Positions 41,906 to 53,278 of a stretch of 64,000 nucleotides of DNA are shown here, piece after piece. The DNA comes from Lepas anatifera (Eukaryota > Arthropoda > Thecostraca > Lepadidae). A program made the position numbers and the translations under genes. Every line of letters starts with the position of its first letter. Within the stretch, counting starts at the first letter, position 1. The DNA lies in the NCBI GenBank assembly GCA_034440635.1, contig JAOTON010002066.1, positions 20,372-84,371 on the forward strand, given 5' to 3'. Below the pieces are notes generated by a model. That model was not told where the DNA came from, did not search any database, and saw only the letters and a list, made by a program, of their open reading frames with translations.

Positions 41906-42770
41906 CCAGCCTTCTTCCTGACGGACTCGAACTAATGTGACTACGATCAGTAAAGTGGACATTCCCACGATATTAGGAAGCAATATTACAGCTATATTAA
42001 AAACCAATATTGCAGGTAGGTATGTTGTCATATCAACATCTACACAACATATCCGCAAGATATCCACAACATTGTAGCAAAAACGAGGCAATTTTTTACA
42101 ACATTGTCACAAAAACAAAACAATATGTTAACCATATTGCCATAATATTGCAACAATGTTGTAGCAATATTAACTATTAATTAGCAATACCAAGCAATAA
42201 TGCCCCAAATAACATTGTTGCAATATTTTGAAACATTGCTATCACAACAAGGCATTATGGCAAGGAATCATTTGTCTGGCAAAGGAGACAGGAGTATTTG
42301 GAATCTCTTGCGTAACAATAATACCATAAAAACATGTTTTTGTAGGGATTTTATATTAAATACAGGAATTATACCAGCATTTGACTTCCCGTAATGTTGT
42401 GGAACGTCAACTGTGGGACCAATCGATTTGGTATTCGTTTGCGTAATCTTCTTACACAATCGTAATTTTCTGACAGCCTAGCCAGAGGGAGCAAGTAGGC
42501 TCGAAGGCTAGAAGGATAGTACTGAGTTACGAAAACAGACGGCTCAGGTCATGTAGAGTCAAGGTCGAGTCAAGGGGAATCGCAATGCACGTTTTGGCGC
42601 CTCCGTGACCCCCAGGAAGAGAACAGACGTCCATGAAGTCAGCGACAGATTGGCATTCGGATTCAGGGACGGATTCGCCCGGAGAGGCTTCTCCTGCGAT
42701 TTCGTTCAAATTCACACCATAGGCTCCTCGGGCTCTCAGCAATTCACTCCTAAAGTGATTTAGAGTGTGG

Positions 42771-44062
42771 AGGGGGCCAAGGTTAGGTTAGGCTTAGGTT
42801 AAACTGTAGTCTGGTCGATTAGATTGTACACTCAGATATTAGGATCCGAGATTTAGTTTGTAAATAACTCTGCTTAGTGATTTTCGAGACATGCACCACT
42901 CTCCAGGCTAAACTAAAAGAAAATATTATCGCTTACTAAATTACCTCGTGGTTATGTGCGTTAGTTAAATGATTTCGACAGTATAGGGAGTCTAACAGGA
43001 TCACCTCTGGCACCCTCATGTCTTATTCCAAATCATCCTCCCAAATCGCGCAACCCATCAAAACCAACCCTCTCATAAGTGTCGCCACCGGCAAAAAAGT
43101 GGGGGGCCAGCCAAACTTCAACCTGATGCTGACAAAAAATTTCCAACATCAGTACCAAAAACTGTTCGAATTTGAGCTCCTCGTTGCCTTCTGCAGCAGC
43201 TGGATATAATAATTCCGGCTTTCTCTTATTTTGACTGAGATCAGGAAATTTTTGGCCAAAAAGTGGGGGAGGGGCCTGGCCCCCCTGGCCCCCCTTTTCC
43301 GACGCGTATGAACCCTCTGCCCCCTCTCTCTCTCTCAACTAGGTGCGCGACCAATGGCCGTCCTATTCCCACCTGACTGACATGTGTTTTCCCGGCAGTG
43401 CGGGGCGCCGCATACTAGGTATGACCGGCGGCTCCTCTGCCCGACCCCTGCTAGGGCTCCCCCTGCCTGTGCGCCGCGGCTCACGCTGGCCTCGGCTGCT
43501 GAAGCGGCGTACTGCGGGGGCTGCCTGGCGGGTCGGGTTGCCGCCGGTGCTGGCCCTGTTGGCGCTGCGGCCACCCGCTGAGCGCGGTGGCGCCCTCTGA
43601 GGGGCGGAAGGTGGCTCCACCTGTCCTCTCGACCCTACCTGGCTGGAGCTGTAGAGGGCGCACCCCGCCGGTGCGCCTCTCGCCGGGGGGCTGAGCCGCC
43701 CCAGCGGCGAGTGGTGGCTTCGGCGGCCTGCTCGCGGCGAGGTCCTGTGGTGCGAGCTGTTTGTGGACGGGTCGGTGCTGCGGACCGCTGCTCGCGGTTG
43801 CGATGTGCGCCGGTCGGGCGGTGGCGCCGCGTATGTTTGGCGCTCGGTGGCGGGAATGATGCGAGATTTCCTGTGGTGCTGAGACCCAGGTATTTTTTGA
43901 TTGTGTACTGTTTTTATGTCGATTTTTAACAAGCCGGCCGGCAATAGGTATTTTAGGGTGCGCACCCATTATCAAGCGTTTTACTCAGTCACAAACTGTG
44001 TATGTCTGCTGTTGCACTGTATAATTGTGCTTGCTTCTGAATACATGTATGGTCATATTTTA
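42771..44062. other. Left-only insertion in satellite, with GC-rich core
   Basis: The satellite unit is interrupted after GTGATTTAGA at 42770 and resumes at GTCACATTC near 44063, without counterpart in the right arm. The insert holds a short GGTTAGGTTAGGCTTAGGTT tract (42780), a diverged copy of the repeat seen at 23885-24010 (43080-43205), and a CpG-rich stretch at 43330-43870 with overlapping open frames on both strands. I cannot assign a gene; the open frames follow from high GC. Confidence 0.5.
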
Positions 44063-45157
44063 GGTCACATTCACCCGTTCACCCGCTCGAGGTGAAAACG
44101 CGAAATTTACCTGAAACGGCGTCTCCTCCGATTTCGGTCAAATTCACACCATAGCGTCGTCGGGCCCTCAGCAACTCACCCCTAAAATGTTTATACGTCA
44201 CATTCATCTGTTCACCCGCTAGAGGTGAAAAAATAAAATCAACCCGAAACAGCGTCTCCGATTTTGCTCAAATTCACACCATAGGCTCTTCGGGCCCTCA
44301 GCAACTCATCCCTTCAGTGATTGTACGTCACATTCACCCGTTCACCCGCTAGAGGTGAAAAACTGGAATTCACCCGAAACGGCGTCTCCTGCGATCTCGC
44401 TCAAATTCACACCATAGGCTCCCCATGCCCTCAGCAATTCACCCCTAGAGTATTTATACGTCACATTCACCCGTTCACCCGCTAGAGATGAAAAAGTGAA
44501 ACTCACCCGGACCGGACTCTCCTGCTATTTCGCTCAAATTCACACCATAGTCTTGTCAGGCCTGCAGCAACTCACCCCTCAAGTGATATTCCGTCACATT
44601 CACCCGTTCACCCAACCGAGGTGAAAAAGTGAAATTCAAGCGAAACGGTGTCTCCTCCGATATCGCTCAAATTTACAACATAGGCTCCTCGGGCTCTCAG
44701 CATTTCAGCCCTAAAGTTATTTTACCTCACATTCACCCGTTCACCCACTAGAGGTGACAAATTCAAATTTAGTCGAAACGGAGTCCCCTGCTATTTCGAT
44801 CAAATTCACACTTTAGGCTCTTCGGGCCCCCAGCAACTCGCCCCCAAAGTGATTGTACGTCACATTCACCCGTTCACCTGCTAGAGGTTAAAAACTGAAA
44901 TTCACCCGAAACGGCGACTCCTGCGATCCTGCTCAAATTCACACCATAGGCTCCCCATGCCCTAAGCAACTTACCCCTAGAAAAATTATACGTCACATTC
45001 ACCCGTTCACCCACTGGAGGTGAAAAAGTGAAATTCACCCGAAACGGCGGCTCCGATTTTGCTCAAATTCCTACCATAGGCTCTTCGGTCCCTTAGCAAC
45101 TCATCTCTAAGGTGAATATACGTCACAATTACCCGTTCACCCACTAGAGGTGAAAAG
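44063..45157 (+). repeat. 131-bp satellite array, left orientation
   Basis: About eight tandem units of roughly 131 bp, each with CGTCACATTCACCCGTTCACC, CTAGAGGTGAAAAA, AAATTCACCCGAAACGGCG, TCAAATTCACACCATAGGCT and CTCAGCAACTCACCCCTAAA. Units differ by scattered substitutions, so this is not a recent expansion. Confidence 0.88.
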
Positions 45158-45199
45158 TGAAGCTTTTCACCTCTAGTGGGTGAACGGGTAAATGTGACG
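45121..45199. repeat. Near-perfect hairpin at the palindrome centre
   Basis: Arms 45121-45157 and 45163-45199 (37 bp each) are reverse complements with one mismatch around a 5-bp spacer TGAAG. The arms are satellite sequence, so this is the switch point between the two satellite orientations and the symmetry axis of the whole structure. Confidence 0.95.
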
Positions 45200-47300
45200 T
45201 AAAATCAATTCAGGTGTGAATTGCTTAGGGCCCATGGAGCATATTGTGTGAAATTTAGCTAAATCGCAGGAGACGCCAATTTGGGTGAATTTTACATTTT
45301 TACATCTGGCGGACGAACGGGTAAATGTGACGTATCATCACTTTAGGGGTGAGTTGCTGAGGGCCCGGCAAGCCTCTGGTGTCAATTTGAGCGAAACTCG
45401 GAGGAGACACCGTTCCGGGTGAATTTCAATTTTTCACCTCTAGTGGATGAACGGGTAAATGTGACGTAAAATCACTTTAGGTGTGAATTACTGAGGTCCC
45501 GAGAAGCTTATGGTGTGAATTTAAGCTAAATTGCTGGAGACGCCATTTTGGCCGAATCCGTCGCTGAAGATGCTGTTTCGGGTGAATTTCAATTTTTCAC
45601 CTCTAGCGGGTGAACGGGTGAATGTGACGTATGATAAGTTTGGGGGTAAATTGCTTAAGGCCCCAGGAGCATATGGTGTGAATTTAAGCTAAATCGCAGG
45701 AGGCGCCAAATCGGGTGAATTTCACATTTTCACCTCTAGCAGATGAACGGGTAATTGTGACGCATCATTACTTTAGGGGTGAGTTGCTGTGGACCCGAAA
45801 AGCCTTTGGTGTGAATTTGAGCGAAATCAGAGGAGACGCCGTTTCATGTGAATTTGACTTTTCCACCTCTAGCGGGTGAACGAGTAAATGTGACGGAAAA
45901 TAAATTTAGGGGTGAGTTGCTGGGGGCGCGACGAGCCTATGGTGTAAATTCGAGCAAAATCGAAGGAGACTCCGTTTTTCGGGTGGATTTCGCTTTTTCA
46001 CCTCCAGCGGGTGAATGGGTGAATGTAACGTATAATCACTTTAGGGGTGAATTGCTGAGGGCCCGAGGAGCATATGGTGTGAATTTGAGCAGAATCGGAG
46101 GAGACACCATTTCTGGTGAATATCACTTTTTCACCTCTAGCGGGTGAACGGGTGAATGTGACGTAAAATCAATTCAGGTGTGAATTGCTGAGGGCCCATG
46201 GAGCATATTGTGTGAATTTGAGCTAAATTGCAGGAGACGCTGTTTCGGGTGAATTTCACTTCTCACCTCTAGCGGGTGAACGGGTAAATGTGACGTATAA
46301 TCACATTAGAAGTGAGTTGCTAATGGCTCGACGAGCCTATGGTTTGAATTTTAGCTAAATCACAGCGAGACGCCATTTTGGGCGAATCTGTCGCTGAATC
46401 CGACCGCTGAAGACGCCGTTCCGGCATTTCATTTTTCACATCTAGCGGATGAACAGGTAAATGTGACGTAAAATCAATTCAGGTGTGAATTGCTGAGGGC
46501 CCGAGGAACATGTGGCGTGAAGTTAACCTAAATCGCAGGAGACGCCGTTTTGGGCGAACATGTCGCTGAAGATGCCGTTTCGGGTGAATTTCACTATTTC
46601 ACCTCTAGCGTGCAAACAGGTGAATGTGACGTAAAATCACTCTAGGGGTGAATTTCTGAGGGCCCGAGGAGCACATGGTGTGAATTTGTGCTAAATTGCA
46701 GGCGACGCCATTTCGGGTGAATCCGTCCCTGAATCCGACCCTGAAGACGCCGTTTCGGTTGAATTTCACTTTTTCACCTCTAGAGGGTGAACGGATGAAT
46801 GTGACTGAAAATCACTTTAGCGATGAGTTGCTGAGGGACCAGAGAGCCTATGGTAGGAATTTGAGCAAAATAAGTGACTCTGTTTCGGGTGAATTTCAGT
46901 TTGTCACCTTTAGCGGATGAACCAGTGAATGTGGCGTACAATCACTTTAGGGGTGAATTGCTGAGGGCCCGACGACGCTATGGTGTGAATTTGACCGAAA
47001 TCGGAGGAGACGCCGTTTCAGGTGAATTTCACTTTTGACCTCTAGCGGGTGAACAGGTGAATGTGATGCATAATCACTTTAGGGATGAGTTCTGGAGGGC
47101 AAGGGGAGCCTGTGGTGTGAATTTAATTGAAATAGCATGAGACGCCGTTTCGATTGAATTTTACTTTTTCACCTCTAGCGGTTGAACGGGCGAATGTGAT
47201 CTAAATCACTTTAGGAGTGAATTGCTGAGAGCCCGGGGAGCCTATGGTGTGAATTTGAACGAAATCGCAGGAGACGCCTTTCCGGGCGAATTCGTCAATG
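45163..47300 (-). repeat. 131-bp satellite array, right orientation
   Basis: About sixteen units of the same satellite in the opposite orientation, roughly twice as many as on the left. Some units carry an additional GAATCCGTCGCTGAA-type insert (for example near 45555, 46385, 46720). Short open frames here are not coding. Confidence 0.88.
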
Positions 47301-47862
47301 AATCCGAATGCCAATCTGTTGCTGACTTCATGGACCTCTGTTCTCTCTCTGGGGGTCACGGAGGCGCCGAAACGTGCAATGTGTCCCCTTGATCCGACCT
47401 TGACTCTACATGAGCTCGTCTGTCGGTCTTAGTAACCCGGTACTATCCGTTTAGCATTCGGGCTTACTGGCTCTCGGAAGGGGATTAGAATAGCTCTCCT
47501 CTTCCTGGGGGTCACGGAGGCGCCAAACGTGCATTGATTCCCCTTGACCCGACCTTGACTCTACATTACCTGAGCCGTTTGTTTTCGTAACTCAGTACTA
47601 TCCTTCTAGCCTTCGAGCCTACTTGTTCCCTCTGGCTAGGCTGTCAGAAAATTGCGATTGTGTAAGAAAATTGCGCGCCAAATCGATTGGTCCCACAGTT
47701 GACGTTCCCGGTGGGTCCCAAGTTAATGGGATTTGATGCATCAGAATGTAAACAGATTTTACGCCACCGTAGTTTAGCCCATGCCAGTTCTCGGAGCCGT
47801 CCCGGCCCGCTGAAGAGGGAATCGTGGGTCACCGCTATTGGTGACCTCCACAATCGGCCCCC

Positions 47863-48620
47863 ATCATCATCATTGTTGTTTTAGGGCGCGCCGACAACAA
47901 GGGTCATGTGGCGCCCATAACGCTAGACAAGATATATATATATATATATATATAAAAGAGTTTCAACATCTCAGGGGCTTAAGGTGTGTCAAGGGTAAAA
48001 TGTGAATACACCGCACGTGCTTCAACTAGTCAAAGAGTGAAAAAGACTGGTGATTACGTCCTAGGATGGTGAGTAAATGACATTAAATGAGACACTCTTT
48101 AAAAAAGCAGCAATGGCCGTGAAGTACACAGTTGGATGCTCTCCAAGCAGCGAATCCAGTGAGGGCGACCCGTGGAAGTATCGCTGTCTCTCAACCTGAA
48201 AATCTCGACAATCCACGAGAACATGGCGCACAGACAGGCGCTCCCCACAGCGAGTACACTCCGGCGGGACATCTCTACAAAGTAAAAAGGAATGTGTTGC
48301 GTGGGTGTGACCAATGCGGAGCCTAGAGAGGATCACCTCCTCCCTCCTTGAACTCGCAGAACCTGAAAAGCGCTTAACGATCAGCGGTTTCAGGGCCCGA
48401 AGCCTTTGACCCTTTGGGTCCGTATCCCACCTGTCCTGCCATAATTTAGTCACGTGTTTTCGAATATGTGGGAACCAATCAGAGCACGGGATCCGAAGGC
48501 CCGATGGTACGGTGCCCTGTGCTGCCTGCTTTGCAGCGAGATCGGCGCGCTCGTTTCCAACGATACCTGAATGACTGGGGACCCAGGCTAGTATAACTTC
48601 TTTTTCTTGACATGCGTTCG
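47863..48620 (-). mobile_element. 5'-truncated RNase H LINE insertion with 13-bp TSD
   Basis: The insert is flanked by ACAATCGGCCCCC at 47850-47862 and 48621-48633. The left arm has the same site once (39793-39805, minus), so the empty site is preserved. On the minus strand the insert runs from RNase H code into a 3' UTR with a TA repeat (47931-47955) and ends in an ATGATGATGAT tail. Confidence 0.93.
48061..48620 (-). CDS. RNase H C-terminal fragment of I-like LINE
   Basis: The 3' part of an RNase H domain and the C-terminal tail of an I-like element polyprotein. It begins within the domain at VILAWVPSHSGIVGNERADLAAKQA, followed by the REEVILSRLRIGHTHATHSFLL block and a CTRCGERLSVRHVLVDC zinc-like motif, then a stop at 48061. 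It resembles, but is clearly distinct from, the I-like element at 13.6-19.5 kb. The frame is intact over its length; the start is set by 5' truncation at the insertion junction. Confidence 0.88.
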
Positions 48621-48633
48621 ACAATCGGCCCCC

Positions 48634-50880
48634 GAAGAGTCCACCAAGCTACCACCACTACCATCGATCCTGGACACAGCACGTCGTCCCGGAGCCGTAC
48701 GGGTCGTCCCCCTGTGAGATTTGCGCTAAGTAGTGCAAGGACTTCTCAGGACGTCAGTAAAGTAAAGAATATCCGCCAACCCATCTTTAACCGGAGCCAA
48801 CCCGTCTTCCACAGCAGTGCGCCAGCTTGGTCCGTTGAAAGGGATGTGACAGGGCCACGCCGCCACAGACCACGTTGCGAGGTCATGTCCCGCGCCGCCG
48901 AGGACATCGCCGCCGCCAGAGTCGCTAAGCTCGTACCTCTCCTGGTTTTCCCTCTGGAAATAGGGGCATGAACCTACCGTGATTTCACCGGAGTAAAGCT
49001 CATTATATGTAGAGTGGTGTTATGAGAAGTGGTGATATACATGTAAGTACCTATATACATGTAAGTACCTGATATACATGCCGGTACCTCAGCCCCATTT
49101 TTGTTTCTCCGGTTTCAAGGGTGTTTCAACCGCTGAATTTCGGTTCAGGTGAAAACGGTCGGTGTGTAGCGAGGACATGGTGAAGGTGGGCGTAAAGCCC
49201 AACTAGTTCTTACATGTTATCACATCATTTTGCCATTTATGCGAAACGAAGTGTTACATCGCGGCTCTTTATATCCCCACTGTTTCCCAACAAGGTCATC
49301 GCCACAGGACACCGAGACTACCAGTGGATCAATTGTTCTTCTTATGGGTGAGATAAAGCTGCCCTGTACTCAGTCCGTTGTTAAACTGTTCCGATTTTCA
49401 TTCTAAAAGTTAAACGGCTTTAATCACGCTGTCTTCACCACGGGGAGGGTGGTCGTTTATCCCACTCTGCTGTAATACCCAGATGGACCACTGGCCTGCC
49501 CATCGGTCCCAGCAGTGAATGACTGGTGCTTTGGGTGAAGTTCATTTTGTCCAGTGTCTAGCGAAGGAAAATTGACTTTTGGCGAATACGAAGACAGTTT
49601 CTGTACAGAACCAGAACTCAGAGCACGTATCAAACGGTGGAAAGCTATCGAAATACGCAAAATACGTAAATTATCTAAGGATGGATGTATTTAGCTTTGT
49701 CTTGCGGAATGGGGAGGCCACTGCCTTCTACCGTGTCAAGAGGCGGCTGACCTAGTCTTTATATTTGCATCAGCACGATTCGCACGTTCCTTGCTAGCTC
49801 TCAATGTCAAAAATGTTCGTAAAATAGTTTCGTGCTGTTCATTACATGTTACTCACATATTTCCGCGTTTGAGCTACAAACCATAGACGTAAGACACACT
49901 GCAATAACAATTCCGTGTATTGTCATTCGGGTGGAATACGCAAAATTATCATTTGTAGTAAAGTGGCATCACCAAACGTCTCTTGATGCAGTGCACAACA
50001 CGGGGCAGAAGTGTGCTGGAGTCAACTGAATTATACCGAGGACTTCACATGCTCATTTGTGAGCTAAAATATTTTTTTATTTGCATCATCTTTTTTTTCT
50101 TTCATTTTACATAATGATAGGGAACAGAAGTAAGGGAACAGAACAGCAAAAGATGACATGAGCAGAGCAAAGCAACAAGGAGCAACAAAAGGAAGACATA
50201 GGTATACAGCATCGAACAAAGGAAGCAGGCGAGCACGTAGATTACGAAAACGAGAAAAGCCGATACAAAAACAAACGAAACAGAACAAACGAACTGAGGA
50301 GAAAACATAATGCCAAAAAACACTTGCAAGCAGTGAAAGTTGAGCGCAAACAATACAGACAGGAACAAATACAAATCAACGTAGTTAAATTATTAATAGA
50401 TAAGTACAGTAGATAAGTAGCGGACCCACATATGTTGAGTTGTTTAGTCTAACGAAACCATTACTAAGCGAAAATAAGGAGGAAAAAACCGAAGCCAATA
50501 CAAATACAAAACAAAAACAAAACAAAACTAAAACAAGGAGACGACATATTTCAGCAAGTAAGCAGGACGAAGAAGTGTTCGGCGAGATCAAGAATAAGAC
50601 ACTAATCGAATCAGACCAACGAACAGAACAAAAAACAAAAAGCTGCAAACAGAAGAGAACAAAAAAGAAACGCGCGGAAGACAAAACGAGCCCGCAAAAC
50701 AACTGGTTGCATTTGAAATGATTGTTTTGGTAAAACACCCAGCATAATTTGTTGACGCCTCATAGATGCTGTATCTGATCCGACAATAAGATGGCTCTTC
50801 TCAGTGGAATACCTTATCATTTTAGCATCTTCATATCATGCTGAGTTTGGCACCCGTAGATGTTTTCCCAGAAGACATAT
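48634..50880. other. Right-arm sequence, partly without left counterpart
   Basis: Bases 48634-48890 match left 39541-39792 in inverse. From 48891 no left-arm match exists. No coding region is supported at 49000-50880. The part from 50060 to 50720 is A-rich on the plus strand with AACAAAA/GAACAGA text, giving spurious Lys/Thr- and Phe/Cys-rich frames. Confidence 0.5.
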
Positions 50881-50932
50881 CCCGCACAGGCACGGGTAGC
50901 GCAGCGGCACGTGCGTCTGAGTGCCCACTTCT

Positions 50933-52138
50933 TCACTGAGTGCTACACATCAGGCAGATGGCCACGAAGTAGGCCTCGTTGCAGCAGTGGGCGCAGGTAG
51001 GTGTCGGTCGGTGTCCCATCCGGTCAAGGCGCTGCTCCAAGCCTGTCCAGCGCCCGGTTTGGAGCTGGCACACCGTGACCGCGGTGTCACGGTTGTACCG
51101 ACCGATGGATGACAGCGCGTGGTCCCGCATGTTACTGTGGTGCTAGCAATTAGACCAATGTTGTTTCGCCGACCTAGAAACTGTTCTCACAGGTGTTGGG
51201 GTCGACTCCGTCGTCATCTTGTGGTAGGACCCAAGCCTTTCTGGCAGTGTGTCCAACAGTACGGGCGTTGCACTTGGACGGTGTTTTGGGGCAGGCCAGA
51301 GGCCTCTGTCGCCACTGTGTCCACCCTCTCATTTCCCGGCAGGCCGCAGTGAGCCGGGACCCACTGCAGGCAGATTTCCGGTGGGTGATTCGCGATGGCA
51401 GTGAGCATCTCCTATATGGCCGCTCCCAGAGGTGCCGTCTGTGCCGCGGCGCCCCAAGCGAGCAGAGAGAGGGCGGCATGGGAGTCTGTGCAAATGATGA
51501 CCGGGGCCGTGGCTGGTTCTTCCTCTAGACGTCTGAAGTCAACTAGTGCAACTCGCAGGGCACAAGCTCCTCTCAAGTGCTGGAGCACAGTGCACCAGCT
51601 GGTGCACGCACCTCTCGGATCTACCCGGACGGCAGGATGATGTGGATGCCTCCGCCTCCAAGCGTCGTGCCTGCAGTGGCGGATCCACCTGAATAGATCC
51701 AGGTGGCCCGGGTCGGTAGGTTAGTCAATTGTTGTTCAACGATTGTGCGTCAGACTGAGTCGGGAGCTGAGCGGTGGCCACTCGGTCCTTCATCCAGATC
51801 GAAGCGAACGGACTCCCGAGTCAGCCACGGCGGGGCAGTGCCCAACCGCTCCTCCACCGCCGTATCAGTCACGCAGGCCATGTTCAGAACCTCTAGGCCT
51901 CACCAACGCCACTCCAAGGTACAGAACGGGGGTGTCGGGGCTGTCGTCTCCACCGTGACTCGGAGCGGGTCTTCTGCGGGAAACAATTTCGCCCAACAAA
52001 TCATGCGGGCGACCAGGACGCCGCGGCGAGAGTGGGCCGTAGGTAAGCCCGCTTCCGCCATGAGGAGAGCCACAGGGTTCGACTGTGGGCGACCTGTGAC
52101 CACTCTGGCTGCGGCACGGAGCTCCATATCAATCAGCT
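50933..52138 (-). pseudogene. Second Ingi/Vingi-like LINE relic (RT end, RNase H, tail)
   Basis: Read on minus, 52130-51900 encodes the end of an RT region (MELRAAARVVTGRPQS, ALLMAEAGLPTAHSRR), similar to the other LINE's CELRAGARAITG...SLLAEAGLTAIRVRR. RNase H follows at about 51410-51220 (ICLQWVPAHCGLPGNERVD) and a VCQLQTGRWTGLEQRLDRMGHRPTPTCAHC tail at about 51080-50990. Frames change repeatedly, so it is dead. The LINE copy at 52142-56411 ends directly against it. Confidence 0.65.
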
Positions 52139-52141
52139 GTT

Positions 52142-53250
52142 GTTGTTGTTGTAGTCCCTCGGGCCAGCCTACGGCCGGCCGTAGCCGAGAGGCTCTCGAT
52201 GACGTAGCTAGTTGCGGGCCAAGGCCGCCACGGTCCCGCCGTCCCGGAGCTGCAACGGGTCCGGATGAATGGTGCCGATGAGGGGCAGCCGCAATCCCGC
52301 CAGGCACGGGCACCGGAGCAGGACGTGCTCGGGTGTATCCGGGCCTTCGCGGCAGCAGACGAGGCAGCGCGCCGCAAGGCACGCCGGGTCCGCGCACTGC
52401 TGACTGGCGGGAGGGAAGACGGCCGATGCGGTACAGGTACTGTCTGGAGAGCCCCCAGTGACCTGTCCTCAGCTGGTGCACGTTGACGGCGTCTTCCCGG
52501 CTCTCGGTGAGGACCGGCGTCGGCATCCGGTCCCCCCATGATGCGCCTGAACAGGCTGTCCGACCAGCAGCATCGCCAGGCCCTGGAGGCGGCGCGGTCG
52601 ACAGCTCGGGTGAGGCTGCCCACTGAAGGAACGTATCTTATCCCCTGGCCATAGCTTGGAGGCGAAGGTGCCACACCGACGCGCCCAACGTGGTCTGCTA
52701 GGCGCCAGCGCCGCTCGCAAGAGTCGACAGGGCAGCCTAGGAGTCCGTGCAGAGGACGATGGGGCACTCAGCTGGGGCGCTCCCCATCTCCAGCAGCTTC
52801 TCCAGCGCCGCTCGGATGGCGACGAGCTCGGCGCGCGTGCTGCTGCACAGCCTCCCGGCCGAGGCGGTGACCAGGTGCTCATCCCCAGAGGGGAGCACAA
52901 TGAGGGCCCTCCTCCGCCGGCACTCACTCCTCCTTCCGCAGAGCCGTCACTCCAGACACAGGTGGCCTGGTCTGGCAGGGTGGACAGGTGCTCCTCCGCG
53001 GCGGCACGGCGGCGCGCATCCGGCACCCTCGCAGGGCGTCCGGGCCGACATCCAGGCAGATGTGGACGCGAGTCGTATCCACCCAAAGGGGGATGGTGAC
53101 GTGCAGCCTTGCTTCGATGGGAACGTCGGACGCCCCCGCTCTCTCCAGCGCCCTCGCACCAACAGCCCGCCAGCCGGTGGTGGTGATCAGGCGATGAGGG
53201 GCGGTAGACTCCGCCGTTACGAGGAGTGGGTCGTCCTTTCGTTTCGTAGG
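52142..53250 (-). pseudogene. RNase H and 3' end of Ingi/Vingi-like LINE (right copy)
   Basis: The counterpart of the left copy at 38594-39540, with the same two TAG codons in RNase H. Beyond the point where the left copy is cut (52341), the minus strand continues with EGPDTPEHVLLRCPCLAG, the expected C-terminal zinc-like motif, then a 3' UTR closing in CAACAACAACAA (52139-52152). This arm therefore retains the element's natural 3' end. Confidence 0.75.
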
Positions 53251-53278
53251 GCTCAGGCCGAACCTGCCAGTCTTGCTG

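Larger units (their letters stand above)
39886..42395. repeat. CAATATTG-rich AT block, left arm only
   Basis: The outer parts (39890-40560 and 41935-42380) are packed with AACAATATTGTGACAATG-like text in both orientations and look like two halves of one palindromic AT-rich element. The middle (about 40560-41930) is GC-richer and holds an LTR-element remnant. The right arm has only about 75 bp at this place (47712-47786), so this block is a left-specific insertion or a right-specific loss. Confidence 0.6.
27822..45157 (+). repeat. Left arm of giant palindrome
   Basis: Going outward from 45157, this arm is the reverse complement of the sequence from 45163 to the window end. Matching landmarks are 42400-42770 with 47195-47710, 39541-39885 with 47785-48890, 35376-39530 with 52342-56497, 31162-32026 with 59922-60783, the SINE at 28480-28840 with 63141-63502, and 27822 with 64000. 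Interruptions in this arm are 39886-42395 and 42771-44062. How far it extends left within the satellite cannot be told because the right arm runs off the window. Confidence 0.92.
42395..47711 (+). mobile_element. Foldback-like satellite element at palindrome centre
   Basis: The two ends are inverted copies: GTCCCACAGTTGACGTTCC (minus at left about 42400-42418, plus at right 47691-47710), then GACAGCCTAGCCAGAGGGA, a TGTAGAGTCAAGGTCG block, and GTCACGGAGGCGCC. Inside lie divergent satellite arrays pointing away from a hairpin at 45160. Long inverted repeats made of tandem satellites are the hallmark of foldback (FB/Galileo-like) elements; the class is inferred from shape only. At the right end the GTCACGGAGGCGCC block is duplicated (47335-47420 and 47500-47590). 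There is no coding capacity. Confidence 0.6.

Noticed and set aside
43335..43975. Overlapping 164- and 200-residue minus-strand ORFs
   Set aside because: High GC gives long open frames in several frames at once; no domain or codon pattern favours one.
50064..50738. Phe/Cys-rich minus ORFs and Lys/Thr-rich plus ORF
   Set aside because: Low-complexity A-rich DNA; no protein family features.
50885..50920. Box A-like GGTAGCGCAGCGGC suggesting a tRNA
   Set aside because: No box B or tRNA fold follows.
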